Origin: Salinibacterium sp. SWN248 | GTDB lineage: Bacteria > Actinomycetota > Actinomycetes > Actinomycetales > Microbacteriaceae | Direction of reading: 5' to 3' | Assembly: GCF_015864575.1 (NCBI RefSeq) | Contig: NZ_JADYWW010000001.1 | Location: forward strand, 1,263,719-1,327,718 | DNA length: 64,000 bases | Shown: in pieces, positions 1 through 8,331 of the stretch | How positions within the stretch are numbered: position 1 is the stretch's first letter | How the letters are laid out: each line of letters begins with the position of its first letter | Made by a program: the position numbers and the translations under genes | The notes under the pieces: model-generated | The model's input: the letters and a program-made list of their open reading frames with translations, nothing else | Database searches by the model: none | Told to the model about the DNA's origin: nothing

Positions 1-591
1 TTTGCGACAGACACATTCACTCTTGATGACTTTCTGCAGCAGATGCAGCAGCTCAAGAACATGGGCTCGATCAAGAGCATGCTTGGCATGCTTCCCGGTG
101 CGAAAGGCATGCGAGAGCAGCTCGACAACTTCGATGAGTCGGAGATCACGCGCACTGAGGCCATCATCCAGTCGATGACAAAGCAGGAGCGCACCACGCC
201 GAAGCTCCTCAACGGTTCGCGCCGCGTGCGTATTGCGCGTGGTTCGGGAACGACTGTCACCGAGGTGAACGCGCTCGTGAATCGCTTCGAGCAGGCCGCG
301 AAGATGATGAAGACGGTTGCTAAGGGTGGAACGCCTCAGATCCCGGGAATGGGCCCGATCCCTGGTGGCCACGGCGGCAAGTCCGCTAACGCCAAGAAGA
401 ACCAGAAGAAGAAGGGTTCCAAGTCTGGCAACCCCGCCAAGCGCGCTGCAGAAGAGGCAGCTCGCGCTCAGGGTGCTGTCGAAACCTCTGCACCCGCCGG
501 CTCTGGCTTTGGTCTTGGCGGTTCGAAGCCTGCCGCTGGGGGACCGTCACCAGAAGAACTCGAAAGCCTACAAAAGTTCCTCGGGCGCTAG
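1..591 (+). CDS. ffh: Signal recognition particle protein Ffh, C-terminal part
   Basis: This is the C-terminal end of the SRP GTPase Ffh, which binds 4.5S RNA and signal peptides and delivers nascent membrane proteins to FtsY. Its N and G domains lie upstream of base 1, and 196 residues are visible. The reading frame is already open at base 1. The visible part is the methionine-rich M domain: FTLDDFLQQMQQLKNMGS, then the finger loop MLGMLPGAKGM, then the RNA-binding SRRVRIARGSGTTVTEVN near residues 74-91. The last 90 residues or so are a Gly/Lys/Pro/Ala-rich low-complexity tail, a common feature of actinobacterial Ffh. It heads the ribosome and secretion cluster that continues with rpsP. Confidence 0.96.
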   Translation, partial: FATDTFTLDDFLQQMQQLKNMGSIKSMLGMLPGAKGMREQLDNFDESEITRTEAIIQSMTKQERTTPKLLNGSRRVRIARGSGTTVTEVNALVNRFEQAAKMMKTVAKGGTPQIPGMGPIPGGHGGKSANAKKNQKKKGSKSGNPAKRAAEEAARAQGAVETSAPAGSGFGLGGSKPAAGGPSPEELESLQKFLGR

Positions 592-671
592 CCGCTAGCA
601 CTTTTTGACCCTTCCGTCGCCGGTGCTGCACCACTCTTCGTGGTGTGTGCGGGAGGGGATATTGTGGAGCT

Positions 672-1454
672 ATGACACAGAGCCGCCCCGTTCGTATTGC
701 CGTTCAGCTTCAACCTCAGCACGCCGAATATTCGGTCATTCGTGACCGCGTAAAAGAGCTTGAACAGCTGGGTGTTGACGTTCTCTTCAACTGGGATCAC
801 TTCTTCCCGCTCTACGGCGAGCCCGACGGGCTGCACTTTGAAGCGTGGACCGAGCTGGCATCGTGGGCTGAGATGACGAGCCGCGTCGAATTCGGCACGC
901 TCGTGAACTGCAATAGCTACCGCAACCCCGATCTGCAGGCCGACATGGCTCGCACCCTTGACCACATCAGTGGTGGCCGCTTCATCTTCGGTACAGGCTC
1001 AGGCTGGTTCGAGCGCGACTACCAGGAGTACGGCTACGAGTTCGGCACGGCCGGCTCGCGGTTGGATGCTCTTGCTGAAGCACTGCCGCGCATCGAGTCG
1101 CGCTGGGAGAAGCTCAACCCGCCGCCCACGCGCAAGATCCCTGTTCTTATCGGTGGTGGGGGAGTGAAGAAGACTCTCAAGCTTGTCGCCAAGCACGCCG
1201 ACATCTGGCACAGCTTCGCCACGGGCGAGGAGTTGGTGCACAAGCTCGAGGTGCTTGCCGGTCACTGCGAAACCGTCGGCCGCGACATCAACGAGATTGA
1301 GCTCTCGAATGAGTTGCGCGAGAAGAGCGTTGAAGATGCTGACAGCATGCGCGAGCAGGGCATCACCCTCTTCACGCTCGGTATTACGGGGCCCGATTAC
1401 GACCTCACGACTACCAAGCAGTGGCTTGCGTGGCGGGACTCTCAGAACGGCTAA
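672..1454 (+). CDS. LLM class F420-dependent oxidoreductase
   Basis: This is a 260-residue luciferase-like monooxygenase-fold protein of the type usually annotated as an LLM class F420-dependent oxidoreductase. Family signatures are the N-terminal IAVQLQPQHAEYSVIRDRV, LFNWDHFFPLYGEPDG, the flavin-site segment GRFIFGTGSGWFERDYQEYG and IPVLIGGGGVKKTLKLVAKHAD. The ATG at 672 is preferred over an in-frame start at 645, because family members begin just before the IAVQLQP strand and a purine-rich stretch lies just upstream. The substrate cannot be read from sequence. It stands alone between ffh and rpsP. A second member of the superfamily lies at 62614-63540. Confidence 0.88.
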   Translation: MTQSRPVRIAVQLQPQHAEYSVIRDRVKELEQLGVDVLFNWDHFFPLYGEPDGLHFEAWTELASWAEMTSRVEFGTLVNCNSYRNPDLQADMARTLDHISGGRFIFGTGSGWFERDYQEYGYEFGTAGSRLDALAEALPRIESRWEKLNPPPTRKIPVLIGGGGVKKTLKLVAKHADIWHSFATGEELVHKLEVLAGHCETVGRDINEIELSNELREKSVEDADSMREQGITLFTLGITGPDYDLTTTKQWLAWRDSQNG

Positions 1455-1504
1455 AGGCACCTCTTTGGGGCTTTATTGGCGATCGGTTCCCCAAGCCGTC
1501 AAAA

Positions 1505-1520
1505 CTCTGGCAGAATAGGC
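1505..1520 (+). promoter_or_regulatory. Possible rpsP promoter motif (CTCTGGCAGAAT)
   Basis: The sequence CTCTGGCAGAAT sits about 130 bases upstream of the rpsP start. Almost the same string, CTGTGGCAGAAT, lies upstream of rplS at 6373-6384. TGG followed by CAGAAT resembles an extended -10 element, but no good -35 is obvious. A promoter role is inference from the sharing between two ribosomal protein genes. The rest of the 194-base gap (1455-1648) shows no gene. Confidence 0.4.
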
Positions 1521-1648
1521 GGTTGAGTCCTCCGTAGCCCGACCCTCTAATCAGGCCCGGATGGAATCCACTAGAGCTTTTCTGCCGAGTGTGCCCCCAC
1601 GCTCACGGCTAGCGGTTCGCCACCAATAACATTTAAATCAGGAGAATT

Positions 1649-2098
1649 GTGGCTGTAAAGATTCGTTTGAAGCGCATGGGCAAGATCCGTGCACCCTACT
1701 ACCGCATCGTCGTTGCCGACTCGCGCAAGAAGCGCGATGGCCGTGTCATCGAAGAAATCGGAAAGTACCACCCCACCGAGGAGCCCTCGTTCATCGAGGT
1801 CGAGTCCGAGCGTGCACAGTACTGGTTGAGCGTTGGCGCGCAGCCTAGCCCGCAGGTTGAGGCAATCCTCAAGCTGACCGGCGACTGGGGCCAGTTCAAG
1901 GGTGACAAGAACGCTGTAAGCACCGTCAAGGTCAAGGAAGCCAAGGCAGAGTTCCAGGCTGACGAGAAGAAGAAGCCTGTTCTCAAGCCCAAGGCTGAGA
2001 AGGCAGAGCCCAAGGCTGAAGAAGCACCTGCTGCAGAAGCTCCCGTCGCTGACGAGGCTGCTGCTGAAGCACCTGCCGCCGACGCAGACAAGGCTTAG
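1649..2098 (+). CDS. rpsP: 30S ribosomal protein bS16
   Basis: Small-subunit ribosomal protein S16 (bS16), 149 residues, needed for 30S assembly. The N-terminal 85 residues match the family: [20 protein letters not shown], then [19 protein letters not shown] and [23 protein letters not shown]. The remaining 60 residues are an acidic, Ala/Glu/Lys-rich tail typical of actinobacterial S16 and absent from the shorter E. coli protein. The start is GTG at 1649, preceded by GGAGA at 1641-1645. It is the first gene of a tight rpsP-khpA-rimM-trmD operon, with only 3 bases to khpA. Confidence 0.98.
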   Translation: MAVKIRLKRMGKIRAPYYRIVVADSRKKRDGRVIEEIGKYHPTEEPSFIEVESERAQYWLSVGAQPSPQVEAILKLTGDWGQFKGDKNAVSTVKVKEAKAEFQADEKKKPVLKPKAEKAEPKAEEAPAAEAPVADEAAAEAPAADADKA

Positions 2099-2101
2099 CA
2101 A

Positions 2102-2338
2102 TTGCTCGCTCCCGCGCTCGAACACCTCGTTAAAGGCATCGTCGATCACCCCGAAGACGTTCAGGTCGTTGCAAAGAACACGCAACGCGGCGAACTCCTC
2201 GAGGTTCGCGTGCACCCAGAAGATCTTGGCCGTGTAATCGGTCGCTCTGGTCGCACCGCGAAAGCACTGCGAACGCTGATCACGGCTCTGGCCGATGGTC
2301 GCAAGGTTCGTGTCGACGTCGTCGACACTGACTTCTAA
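2102..2338 (+). CDS. khpA: KH-domain RNA-binding protein KhpA (YlqC family)
   Basis: A 78-residue single KH-domain RNA-binding protein, the KhpA/YlqC family found between rpsP and rimM in many Gram-positive bacteria. In other species it partners with KhpB and affects cell division and RNA metabolism. The KH signature is visible as DLGRVIGRSGRTAKALRTLI around residues 40-59, containing a GxxG loop (GRSG). The start is a TTG at 2102, three bases after the rpsP stop. That spacing and the correct length of the family favour TTG over any internal start. It ends three bases before rimM, so all four genes are almost certainly cotranscribed. Confidence 0.94.
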   Translation: MLAPALEHLVKGIVDHPEDVQVVAKNTQRGELLEVRVHPEDLGRVIGRSGRTAKALRTLITALADGRKVRVDVVDTDF

Positions 2339-2341
2339 GCA

Positions 2342-2995
2342 GTGGGCGAAGTAAAGATTCCCCGAGAAGGTCGCACACAGCTGCGAGTGGGGCGTCTGAC
2401 GAAGGCTCACGGGCTTAAGGGAGCCGTCAAAGTAGAGATGTACACGGATGCCCCGGAACGTCGTTTCGTTCCGGGCGCCGTGTTTTCTCTGCAAGTGCCG
2501 ACAAGTTCGGCCTGGCATGGCAAGACACTAGAGCTCATTGAGCTCAAGTGGTTCAACGCACAACCGGTCGCGTTCTTTAAGGGCGTTCCTGACCGCAGTG
2601 CCGCTGAGAAGCTCGTCAAGGCAATTCTGTGGATCGATCACGATCCCAACGAAGCGCCAGAAGAAGACGCGTGGTTCAACCACCAGCTGATCGGCCTCAC
2701 CGTTATCCGTGACGGCAAAAAGGTCGGCACTCTCGCTCAGGTAGATCATTTCCCCGGGCAAGACCTGTTGACGGTCACGACCGACAACGGCGACGTTCTG
2801 GTTCCTTTCGTGAAATCGATTGTGGCCAGCGTCGACATCGAAGCGGGCGAGATGGTTGTTACTCCGCCTCCCGGACTCTTCGAGGAGATTGCGGAAGACG
2901 CATCCGAAGAGCCCACAGAAACGGTCGTAGAAACGGTCGAAAAAGAGACGCCGAGCGCAGCTTCTGACGAGGCTGACGCGCCCGAGTGCGACTAG
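2342..2995 (+). CDS. rimM: Ribosome maturation factor RimM
   Basis: RimM is a 30S maturation factor that binds ribosomal protein uS19 and helps 16S rRNA 3' domain folding. The protein is 217 residues. The N-terminal RimM barrel begins at [20 protein letters not shown] (about residues 11-30), and the PRC-barrel half follows near residue 100 ([20 protein letters not shown], then LVPFVKSIV). The last 40 residues are a Glu-rich tail with no known function. The start is GTG at 2342, three bases after khpA stops. trmD follows after 16 bases, the classic rimM-trmD pairing. Confidence 0.97.
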   Translation: MGEVKIPREGRTQLRVGRLTKAHGLKGAVKVEMYTDAPERRFVPGAVFSLQVPTSSAWHGKTLELIELKWFNAQPVAFFKGVPDRSAAEKLVKAILWIDHDPNEAPEEDAWFNHQLIGLTVIRDGKKVGTLAQVDHFPGQDLLTVTTDNGDVLVPFVKSIVASVDIEAGEMVVTPPPGLFEEIAEDASEEPTETVVETVEKETPSAASDEADAPECD

Positions 2996-3011
2996 TAGCG
3001 AAGGTCACCGC

Positions 3012-3698
3012 GTGCGCATCGACATCGTGACGATCTTCCCTGATTTTTTCGGGGTGCTCGATATTTCCCTTCTGGGCAAGGCTCGCGAGCGGGGAATCAT
3101 CGATTTGGGCGTGCACGATTTGCGCGACTACACACACGATCGTCATCGCACCGTCGATGACACTCCCTATGGTGGTGGCGCTGGCATGGTCATGCGCCCC
3201 GAACCGTGGGGAGAAGCGCTGGATGCCGTTCTCACGCCCGAAACGGTAGTGATCGTTCCCACGCCTGCCGGAGTTCCGTTCACGCAGGCTGCAGCCCGCG
3301 AACTGGCTCTCGAGAAGCATCTCGTCTTTACGTGCGGCCGCTATGAGGGCATCGATCAGCGCGTGATCGACTACGCGGCATCCACTGTTCGGGTTCGTGA
3401 GATCAGCCTCGGCGATTACGTGCTCAATGGGGGAGAAGTTGCCACGATGGCGATGATCGAGGCGATTGGTCGTCTCGTGCCAGGTGTGATTGGCAACCCC
3501 GAAAGCCTCACGGAGGAGAGCCACGAACAGGGCCTTCTCGAATACCCCAGCTACACCAAGCCATCGACGTGGCGTGAGCGTACTGTGCCTCCGGTGCTGC
3601 TCAGTGGCAACCACAAGGCGATTGCCGATTGGCGTCATGCGCAGCAGGTCGAGCGCACCAAGCGCGTCCGCCCCGATCTCTTGCCCGACGCGGAGTAG
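3012..3698 (+). CDS. trmD: tRNA (guanine-N1-)-methyltransferase TrmD
   Basis: TrmD methylates G37 next to the anticodon of several tRNAs using S-adenosylmethionine, preventing +1 frameshifting. The product has 228 residues, close to the usual 230-250. SPOUT trefoil-knot motifs are clear: [17 protein letters not shown] (about residues 50-66), [13 protein letters not shown] (about 107-119) and [13 protein letters not shown] (about 132-144). The catalytic Asp equivalent lies in the C-terminal domain (PEVLLSG-type region, here [12 protein letters not shown]). The start is GTG at 3012. It closes the rpsP operon. Confidence 0.97.
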   Translation: MRIDIVTIFPDFFGVLDISLLGKARERGIIDLGVHDLRDYTHDRHRTVDDTPYGGGAGMVMRPEPWGEALDAVLTPETVVIVPTPAGVPFTQAAARELALEKHLVFTCGRYEGIDQRVIDYAASTVRVREISLGDYVLNGGEVATMAMIEAIGRLVPGVIGNPESLTEESHEQGLLEYPSYTKPSTWRERTVPPVLLSGNHKAIADWRHAQQVERTKRVRPDLLPDAE

Positions 3699-3742
3699 TA
3701 CAACTTTCTTCGCGTCTCAGCCCCCTGTGTAAGCATGGAGCC

Positions 3743-4354
3743 ATGACGATCAGAGTGACGCCCGGCTCCTTTTTCGCAGCGATTGCGGCAGTTGCGTTGC
3801 TGGCTGGCTGCACCGCGACTGATGCTGATTCTTCGGACTCGTCGTCGACGGATGCCGCGACGCCAGCGCCAGCATCAACGGCAAGCTCCGAAGGTGGAGC
3901 GGGTGAATCGAGCGACTCGACCCTCACCACTCGACGGATGACGGTCGACGATGTCACGTTCGCCGATTTCACCGCGAGCCCGCTCCCGGATGGTTACGCG
4001 CAGTCTGCGGTGTCGGTGGATGCGTGGCCGTCAGTTGACGTGCTCGTCGACGCCACTGACGCCGAAGTTGTGCAGGCTCGGGGAGAGTTGGCGGCGACGC
4101 TCGGCGGAGCGGACATGGTCATCACCGCTGAGGTGCCGTCGTGCGAGCTCATCGCCGTCTGGGTGCTTCCGCAGCCCGATAGTCTGCGCGTCGGCCACGA
4201 AACCAACCCGTCTGCGGTCGGATGCTCGGCGCCGACCACCTACGACGTGCTGTTTGCAATCCCGAAGGCAGGAACTAACAGCGAAGGCAGCTGGGACTAC
4301 ACCAGCGCGGTTGCGCCGATTCAGCTCGAGCGTCGCGTCGGCACCCAAAGTTAG
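3743..4354 (+). CDS. Putative lipoprotein
   Basis: A 203-residue predicted lipoprotein of unknown function. It starts MTIRVTPGSFFAAIAAVALLAGC. The last residues form a lipobox (L-A-G-C) with the lipidated Cys at residue 23. The signal is followed by a Ser/Thr/Ala/Asp-rich linker of about 45 residues typical of extracytoplasmic anchors. The mature domain shows no motif I recognise. The ATG at 3743 was chosen because it places the signal peptide correctly. GGAG lies just two bases upstream, so the ribosome binding site is atypically close. It stands alone between trmD and the oppositely oriented map gene. Confidence 0.8.
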   Translation: MTIRVTPGSFFAAIAAVALLAGCTATDADSSDSSSTDAATPAPASTASSEGGAGESSDSTLTTRRMTVDDVTFADFTASPLPDGYAQSAVSVDAWPSVDVLVDATDAEVVQARGELAATLGGADMVITAEVPSCELIAVWVLPQPDSLRVGHETNPSAVGCSAPTTYDVLFAIPKAGTNSEGSWDYTSAVAPIQLERRVGTQS

Positions 4355-4423
4355 AGCTGACCGCTTTCGAGAACGCTGGCGTGCGGTCTCGATACGTTGG
4401 AGTTAAGTGCGCGCGGACTGCTC

Positions 4424-5191
4424 CTACTTGCGAGCGGTAAGGACGAGCGGGCCATCCGGAGTCACGGCAACAGTGTGCTCGAAGTGAGCCGCGCGAGAAC
4501 CATCGACGCTGCGCAGGGTCCAACCATCGTCATCCGTGTAAATGTCATCGGTGCCGATCATGAGCCAGGGCTCGATCGCGAAGACCAGTCCCGGCTTGAG
4601 CGGCATTCCACGACGGGCTTTTCCATCGTTGGGGATGTGCGGGTCGCCGTGCATTTCGCGGCCAACGCCGTGCCCACCAAAGTCCAAGTTCACTTCGTAG
4701 CCGGCACCGTAGGCGACATCACCGATCGCGGCCGAGATGCCGCCGATGCGATTGCCAACGATAGCCGCGGCAATGCCAGCATCGAGGGCGCGAGAGGTGG
4801 CATCCATGAGCTTGAGGTCTTCGTCACGGGGAGTGCCCACGGCGAAGGTGATCGCAGAGTCGGCAACCCAACCATCGACCGCAACAGCGAAGTCGAGGCT
4901 CAGGAGGTCGCCATCTTTCAGCGTGTAGTCGTGGGGGAGGCCGTGCAGCGCCGCGTCGTTGACGGAGGTGCAGATGACCTTGCCGAACGGCGAAGCACCA
5001 AACGAGGGGTGGTAGTTGATGTAGCAGCTCTCCGCGCCACGCTCGCGAATCATGCTGTGGGCAAGCGCATCGATCTCGAGCAGGTTCACGCCCACTTTGG
5101 ATGCCGCTTCGGTAGCGGTGAGGACGCTGGCGACAAACTCGCCTGCCGCCTTCATCTCATTAATTTCGGCGGGGGTTCTCAACTCGATCAT
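4424..5191 (-). CDS. map: Methionine aminopeptidase, type I
   Basis: Type I methionine aminopeptidase, a cytoplasmic metalloenzyme that removes the initiator methionine. The 255 residues carry the full set of expected ligands: His83 (ALHGLP), Asp100 (LLSLDFA), Asp111 (VADSAI), His174 (FGGHGVG), Glu207 (FAIEPW) and Glu238 (FEHTV). The start ATG overlaps the stop of the upstream TetR gene by four bases (5188-5191), so the two are probably translationally coupled. It lacks an N-terminal zinc-finger extension. Actinobacteria often encode more than one Map, and whether a second copy exists is not visible here. Confidence 0.96.
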   Translation of the reverse strand: MIELRTPAEINEMKAAGEFVASVLTATEAASKVGVNLLEIDALAHSMIRERGAESCYINYHPSFGASPFGKVICTSVNDAALHGLPHDYTLKDGDLLSLDFAVAVDGWVADSAITFAVGTPRDEDLKLMDATSRALDAGIAAAIVGNRIGGISAAIGDVAYGAGYEVNLDFGGHGVGREMHGDPHIPNDGKARRGMPLKPGLVFAIEPWLMIGTDDIYTDDDGWTLRSVDGSRAAHFEHTVAVTPDGPLVLTARK

Positions 5192-5853
5192 GCGGTAGCT
5201 GCCTCTTTCGTGTGCGGTGCCAAGAGTTGCGCAATGAACTCTCGGAGCTTGTCGATAAACGGTTCTTCACCGCGCGGGTCATACAAGAATGCACGCTCCA
5301 ACAGCGAATCGGCGATTTCTACCGTCACTTCGATGTCGAAAGCGAGGGCATCCGAGGCGGGAACTTCGTAAGTGGTGACAAGAAGGTCGGTCAAGATCTC
5401 TGCCAGCGCCGTGTTGTTGCTTTTGCGATCAACGTTGAAGCGGCGGTCGATGATGTTGCCGAACGACAACACTCGAAAGCCTGGCTCGGTGCGGCAAAAC
5501 TCGACATAGAGGTCGATGGCGGTGTTGAGAGCCTCAAGGCCCGTTGTCGCACGCTTCGCGAGGGTTGCCGAAAGCCCGGCGCGATATTTATCGAAGTTGC
5601 GTGACGCGAGGCCGCGAAGAAGCGACTGGATGTTGGGGAAGTAGCGATAGATAACGCCAACCGAGGAGCGTGACCGCTTTGCGACTTCACTCGTGGTGAG
5701 GGCATCAATGCCTATTTCGTCGAGCAGTACAGCGGCCGCATCGAGGAGGACGTTGATTCGTTCTGCGCTTCGCTGCTGCACTGGTTCGGTGCGAACGATC
5801 GCGGTGTTGGGCACGGGGGACACCAAGTCTTTCGGTTCGATGCTTCTCAGCAT
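5188..5853 (-). CDS. TetR/AcrR family transcriptional regulator
   Basis: A 221-residue TetR-type repressor. The DNA-binding helix-turn-helix is at about residues 28-75: INVLLDAAAVLLDEIGIDAL, then TTSEVAKRSRSSVGVIYRYF with the typical YRYFPN ending. The C-terminal ligand domain is not diagnostic. It lies immediately upstream of map with a four-base overlap. Across a 31-base gap it is divergent from the membrane protein gene at 5885. Such a short divergent gap suggests it may regulate itself and that neighbour, but no clear palindrome was seen there, so this is inference. Confidence 0.9.
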   Translation of the reverse strand: MLRSIEPKDLVSPVPNTAIVRTEPVQQRSAERINVLLDAAAVLLDEIGIDALTTSEVAKRSRSSVGVIYRYFPNIQSLLRGLASRNFDKYRAGLSATLAKRATTGLEALNTAIDLYVEFCRTEPGFRVLSFGNIIDRRFNVDRKSNNTALAEILTDLLVTTYEVPASDALAFDIEVTVEIADSLLERAFLYDPRGEEPFIDKLREFIAQLLAPHTKEAATA

Positions 5854-5884
5854 TCCTGATCACATCGAAGATACCCTGAGAAGC

Positions 5885-6370
5885 ATGATGATCAGGCGTG
5901 CGTTTTATTACTGGCAGTTCATCGCGGTACTTGTCTTGCCCGTGTGGGTACTGATTGCGCGCGGAATTTACGGGTCGAGCGTGGGCTGGGACTTCGTTCT
6001 GTTTCTCATCCTGTGCCCCATCTTGGCTTTCGCGCTGCTCGCTATTGCCGGTCTCACCGTCGCCCGCAAGAGCGTTCGTGATTCGAAGAGCGTCTCGTGG
6101 ATCGATGCGGGGCTGCTTACTGTGTGGCATGCCGCGATCATCATTTACGGCTTTGTGGATGCGCCGTTCCCGGCCGCACTCATTGTGATCGTCGCCATTG
6201 CAGCGTTCTGGATCGCCCTCTGGCAGCTGGTTACCGAGACACGCAACCGTTTCACGAGCCTCGTTGAGGGCTTCGAGCGCGATGCCCAACGGCCAACCCA
6301 CCCGGGAGAGAAGCTCGACAATGGTCGTGTGATCATCCTCGAACCGGATGAGAATGGTAATTTCGACTAA
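5885..6370 (+). CDS. Membrane protein of unknown function
   Basis: A 161-residue integral membrane protein with four hydrophobic segments, at about residues 9-26, 35-57, 75-91 and 94-115. It ends in a 45-residue hydrophilic, probably cytoplasmic tail (DAQRPTHPGEKLDNGRVIIL). I do not recognise the family. The start is the first of two adjacent ATGs at 5885 and 5888. An upstream reading frame extends further but would overlap the divergent TetR gene. It sits between the TetR gene and rplS. The divergent TetR gene is a possible regulator. Confidence 0.72.
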   Translation: MMIRRAFYYWQFIAVLVLPVWVLIARGIYGSSVGWDFVLFLILCPILAFALLAIAGLTVARKSVRDSKSVSWIDAGLLTVWHAAIIIYGFVDAPFPAALIVIVAIAAFWIALWQLVTETRNRFTSLVEGFERDAQRPTHPGEKLDNGRVIILEPDENGNFD

Positions 6371-6372
6371 AT

Positions 6373-6414
6373 CTGTGGCAGAATTGTCGATTGTGCTCGC
6401 GCACGACTCTGCCA
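6373..6414 (+). promoter_or_regulatory. rplS upstream motif and nested hairpin
   Basis: CTGTGGCAGAAT at 6373-6384 nearly repeats the motif upstream of rpsP. TGGCAGA (6376-6382) is also the left arm of an inverted repeat whose right arm is TCTGCCA (6408-6414), enclosing a smaller hairpin GTGC-TCGC-GCAC (6393-6404). This may be a promoter or an RNA leader structure of the ribosomal protein operon. The two readings exclude each other, because a -10 at CAGAAT would start transcription inside the repeat. Confidence 0.4.
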
Positions 6415-6500
6415 TGAGGGCGTCGTAACCGCTTGAAGCACAAACTTTCTTATCTAACTAAGTGTGTTCGACTCATGGCGGGCGCAGAGAGCGATCACTA

Positions 6501-6848
6501 ATGCATATTCTCGATGGCGTCGACAAGGCGTCTCTCAAAGACAACATTCCTGACTTCCGTGCCGGCGATAACGTCAAGGTTCACGTAAACATCATCGAAG
6601 GTACGCGCTCGCGTATTCAGGTGTTCCAGGGCGTAGTTATCGGTCGCTCGGGCCACGGCGTTCGCGAGACCTTCACGGTCCGCAAGGTCAGCTTCCAGGT
6701 CGGCGTAGAGCGTACCTTCCCGGTTCACTCGCCCGTCATCGACCACATTGAGGTTGTATCGCGCGGACTCGTCCGTCGCGCCAAGCTGTACTACTTGCGC
6801 GATCTTCGCGGCAAGAAGGCAAAGATCAAAGAGAAGCGCGACAACTAA
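6501..6848 (+). CDS. rplS: 50S ribosomal protein bL19
   Basis: Large-subunit protein L19 (bL19), 115 residues, at the 30S-50S interface. The family sequence is unmistakable: [60 protein letters not shown] and the C-terminal [19 protein letters not shown]. The ATG at 6501 gives the family's normal N-terminus ([15 protein letters not shown]). An upstream in-frame GTG would add 13 atypical residues. A weak purine-rich site lies 9-14 bases upstream. It is followed, after a hairpin, by lepB. Confidence 0.98.
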   Translation: MHILDGVDKASLKDNIPDFRAGDNVKVHVNIIEGTRSRIQVFQGVVIGRSGHGVRETFTVRKVSFQVGVERTFPVHSPVIDHIEVVSRGLVRRAKLYYLRDLRGKKAKIKEKRDN

Positions 6849-6874
6849 CACGACTCGCAATTCACAAACCAACG

Positions 6875-6907
6875 GCTCCCAGCGGCATATGCTTGCTGGG
6901 AGCTTTG
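6875..6907 (+). terminator. Hairpin between rplS and lepB
   Basis: A perfect 9-base inverted repeat, GCTCCCAGC (6875-6883) and GCTGGGAGC (6895-6903), with an 11-base loop, followed by TTTGGGG. The T-run is too short for a strong intrinsic terminator. It ends only 11 bases before the lepB ATG, so partial termination, mRNA-end stabilisation or occlusion of lepB translation are all possible. Confidence 0.45.
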
Positions 6908-6914
6908 GGGTTAA

Positions 6915-7670
6915 ATGACAAACGAAACTGTTGAAAACACGCTGCCGGGCAGCCGTGGCGGTACTCGCCATGCAGCCAAGAAGACCGGCGGGTGGAAGCT
7001 TTTCCTTCGCGACTTAGTAATCATCTTTGTCGCGGCGATTCTGATCTCTTTCCTGATCAAGACTTATCTGGTGCGGTCGTTCTATATTCCGTCGTCGTCG
7101 ATGGAAAACACTCTCCAGATCGATGACCGCATTCTGGTCAATCAGCTCGAACCTGACCTCTTTGCCATTGAGCACGGCGATGTTGTCGTCTTCACCGATC
7201 CGGGTGGCTGGCTCCCTGCGATCTCTAGCGAACCGCAGAACTGGTTCGTCGGCACCGTGGACGGCGTGCTTGCTTTCGTCGGGCTCAGCGCTCCCGACAG
7301 CAGCAACCACCTCATCAAGCGCGTCATCGGGCTTCCGGGCGATAGCGTGGAATGCTGCAATGAATTCGGGCAAATTATTGTCAACGGCATCCCGCTGGAA
7401 GAGCCGTACATCAAGCTTCCCGACGCGGTCACCAAGGCCACTCAAGAAGATTTCTCTGTCACCGTTCCCGACGACTCCATCTGGGTGATGGGTGACAACC
7501 GCTACAACTCTGCTGACTCCGCCTTTCACAAAGACGATCCCACCGGCGGTTTCGTGAAGATCGATTCTGTCGTCGGCCGCGCCATGCTCATCAGCTGGCC
7601 AACCGAGCGCTGGAGCATCCTCGATAACTACTCCACGACGTTCCAGCGGGTCACGCAGAACGCCGAGTAG
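6915..7670 (+). CDS. lepB: Signal peptidase I
   Basis: Type I signal peptidase, a membrane-anchored serine protease that removes signal peptides of exported proteins. It has 251 residues: a basic cytoplasmic N-terminus, one membrane segment (LVIIFVAAILISFLIKTYLV, about residues 35-54), the catalytic serine region FYIPSSSMENTL (about 57-68), the catalytic lysine region HLIKRVIGLPGD (about 131-142) and the conserved box WVMGDNRYNSADS (about 190-202). An ATG at 6915 begins it. It sits between rplS and rnhB, the standard actinobacterial order, with only three bases to rnhB. Confidence 0.96.
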   Translation: MTNETVENTLPGSRGGTRHAAKKTGGWKLFLRDLVIIFVAAILISFLIKTYLVRSFYIPSSSMENTLQIDDRILVNQLEPDLFAIEHGDVVVFTDPGGWLPAISSEPQNWFVGTVDGVLAFVGLSAPDSSNHLIKRVIGLPGDSVECCNEFGQIIVNGIPLEEPYIKLPDAVTKATQEDFSVTVPDDSIWVMGDNRYNSADSAFHKDDPTGGFVKIDSVVGRAMLISWPTERWSILDNYSTTFQRVTQNAE

Positions 7671-7673
7671 ACG

Positions 7674-8309
7674 GTGGCAGTAGCAGACCCGAATAGCGAC
7701 GTTGAGCTCGAACTCTTTCGGGCGGGCGCGCTGGCAGTTATAGGGTGCGATGAGGTAGGGCGCGGCGCGATTGCGGGCCCCGTTGGTGTCGGCATGACGG
7801 CGATGACTCCGGCGCATGGTGACTGGCCGGTAGGCCTTCGCGATTCCAAGATGCTCAGTCAGAAACGTCGCGAACTCCTCGAGCCGCTCACTCTCGAGTG
7901 GGCGCCGCTTTCCGCTGTTGGATACGCGGATGCCACCGAAATCGACTCCATCGGAATCACCGCTGCCCTCGGGCTCGCCGGCAAGCGCGCGCTCATCCAA
8001 TTGCACGAAGCGGGGCTCGACATCATGTCGTCCATAGTGCTGTTGGACGGCAGCACCGACTGGCTCAGCGGTGCCCTAACCGTTGCGCCGCGAGTGCACA
8101 CCCGCGTCAAGGCCGACCGTGACTGCGTATCGGTGGCTGCGGCATCCGTGGTAGCCAAAGTGCAACGCGACAAGCTCATGATCGAAGCCGACGGGGAGTA
8201 CCCGGGCTATGGCTGGCCGAGTAACAAAGGCTACGGTTCGGCAGCTCATTTCGAGGCCGTGCGCAGTCTTGGTGCCACCGAACTTCATCGGCACACATGG
8301 TTGCGGTAG
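7674..8309 (+). CDS. rnhB: Ribonuclease HII
   Basis: RNase HII cleaves RNA in RNA-DNA hybrids and initiates removal of single ribonucleotides from DNA. The 211 residues contain the active-site signature GCDEVGRGAIAGPVGVGM (about residues 22-39, with the first Asp and Glu), then a third acidic residue in VLLDGSTDWL and a fourth in KADRDCVSVAAASVVAKV. The motif GYGWPSNKGYGSAAHF near the C-terminus is also typical. The start is GTG at 7674, three bases after lepB, indicating cotranscription. DUF2469 follows after 22 bases. Confidence 0.96.
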   Translation: MAVADPNSDVELELFRAGALAVIGCDEVGRGAIAGPVGVGMTAMTPAHGDWPVGLRDSKMLSQKRRELLEPLTLEWAPLSAVGYADATEIDSIGITAALGLAGKRALIQLHEAGLDIMSSIVLLDGSTDWLSGALTVAPRVHTRVKADRDCVSVAAASVVAKVQRDKLMIEADGEYPGYGWPSNKGYGSAAHFEAVRSLGATELHRHTWLR

Positions 8310-8331
8310 TGCGGCCTACAATAAGGGCAGC

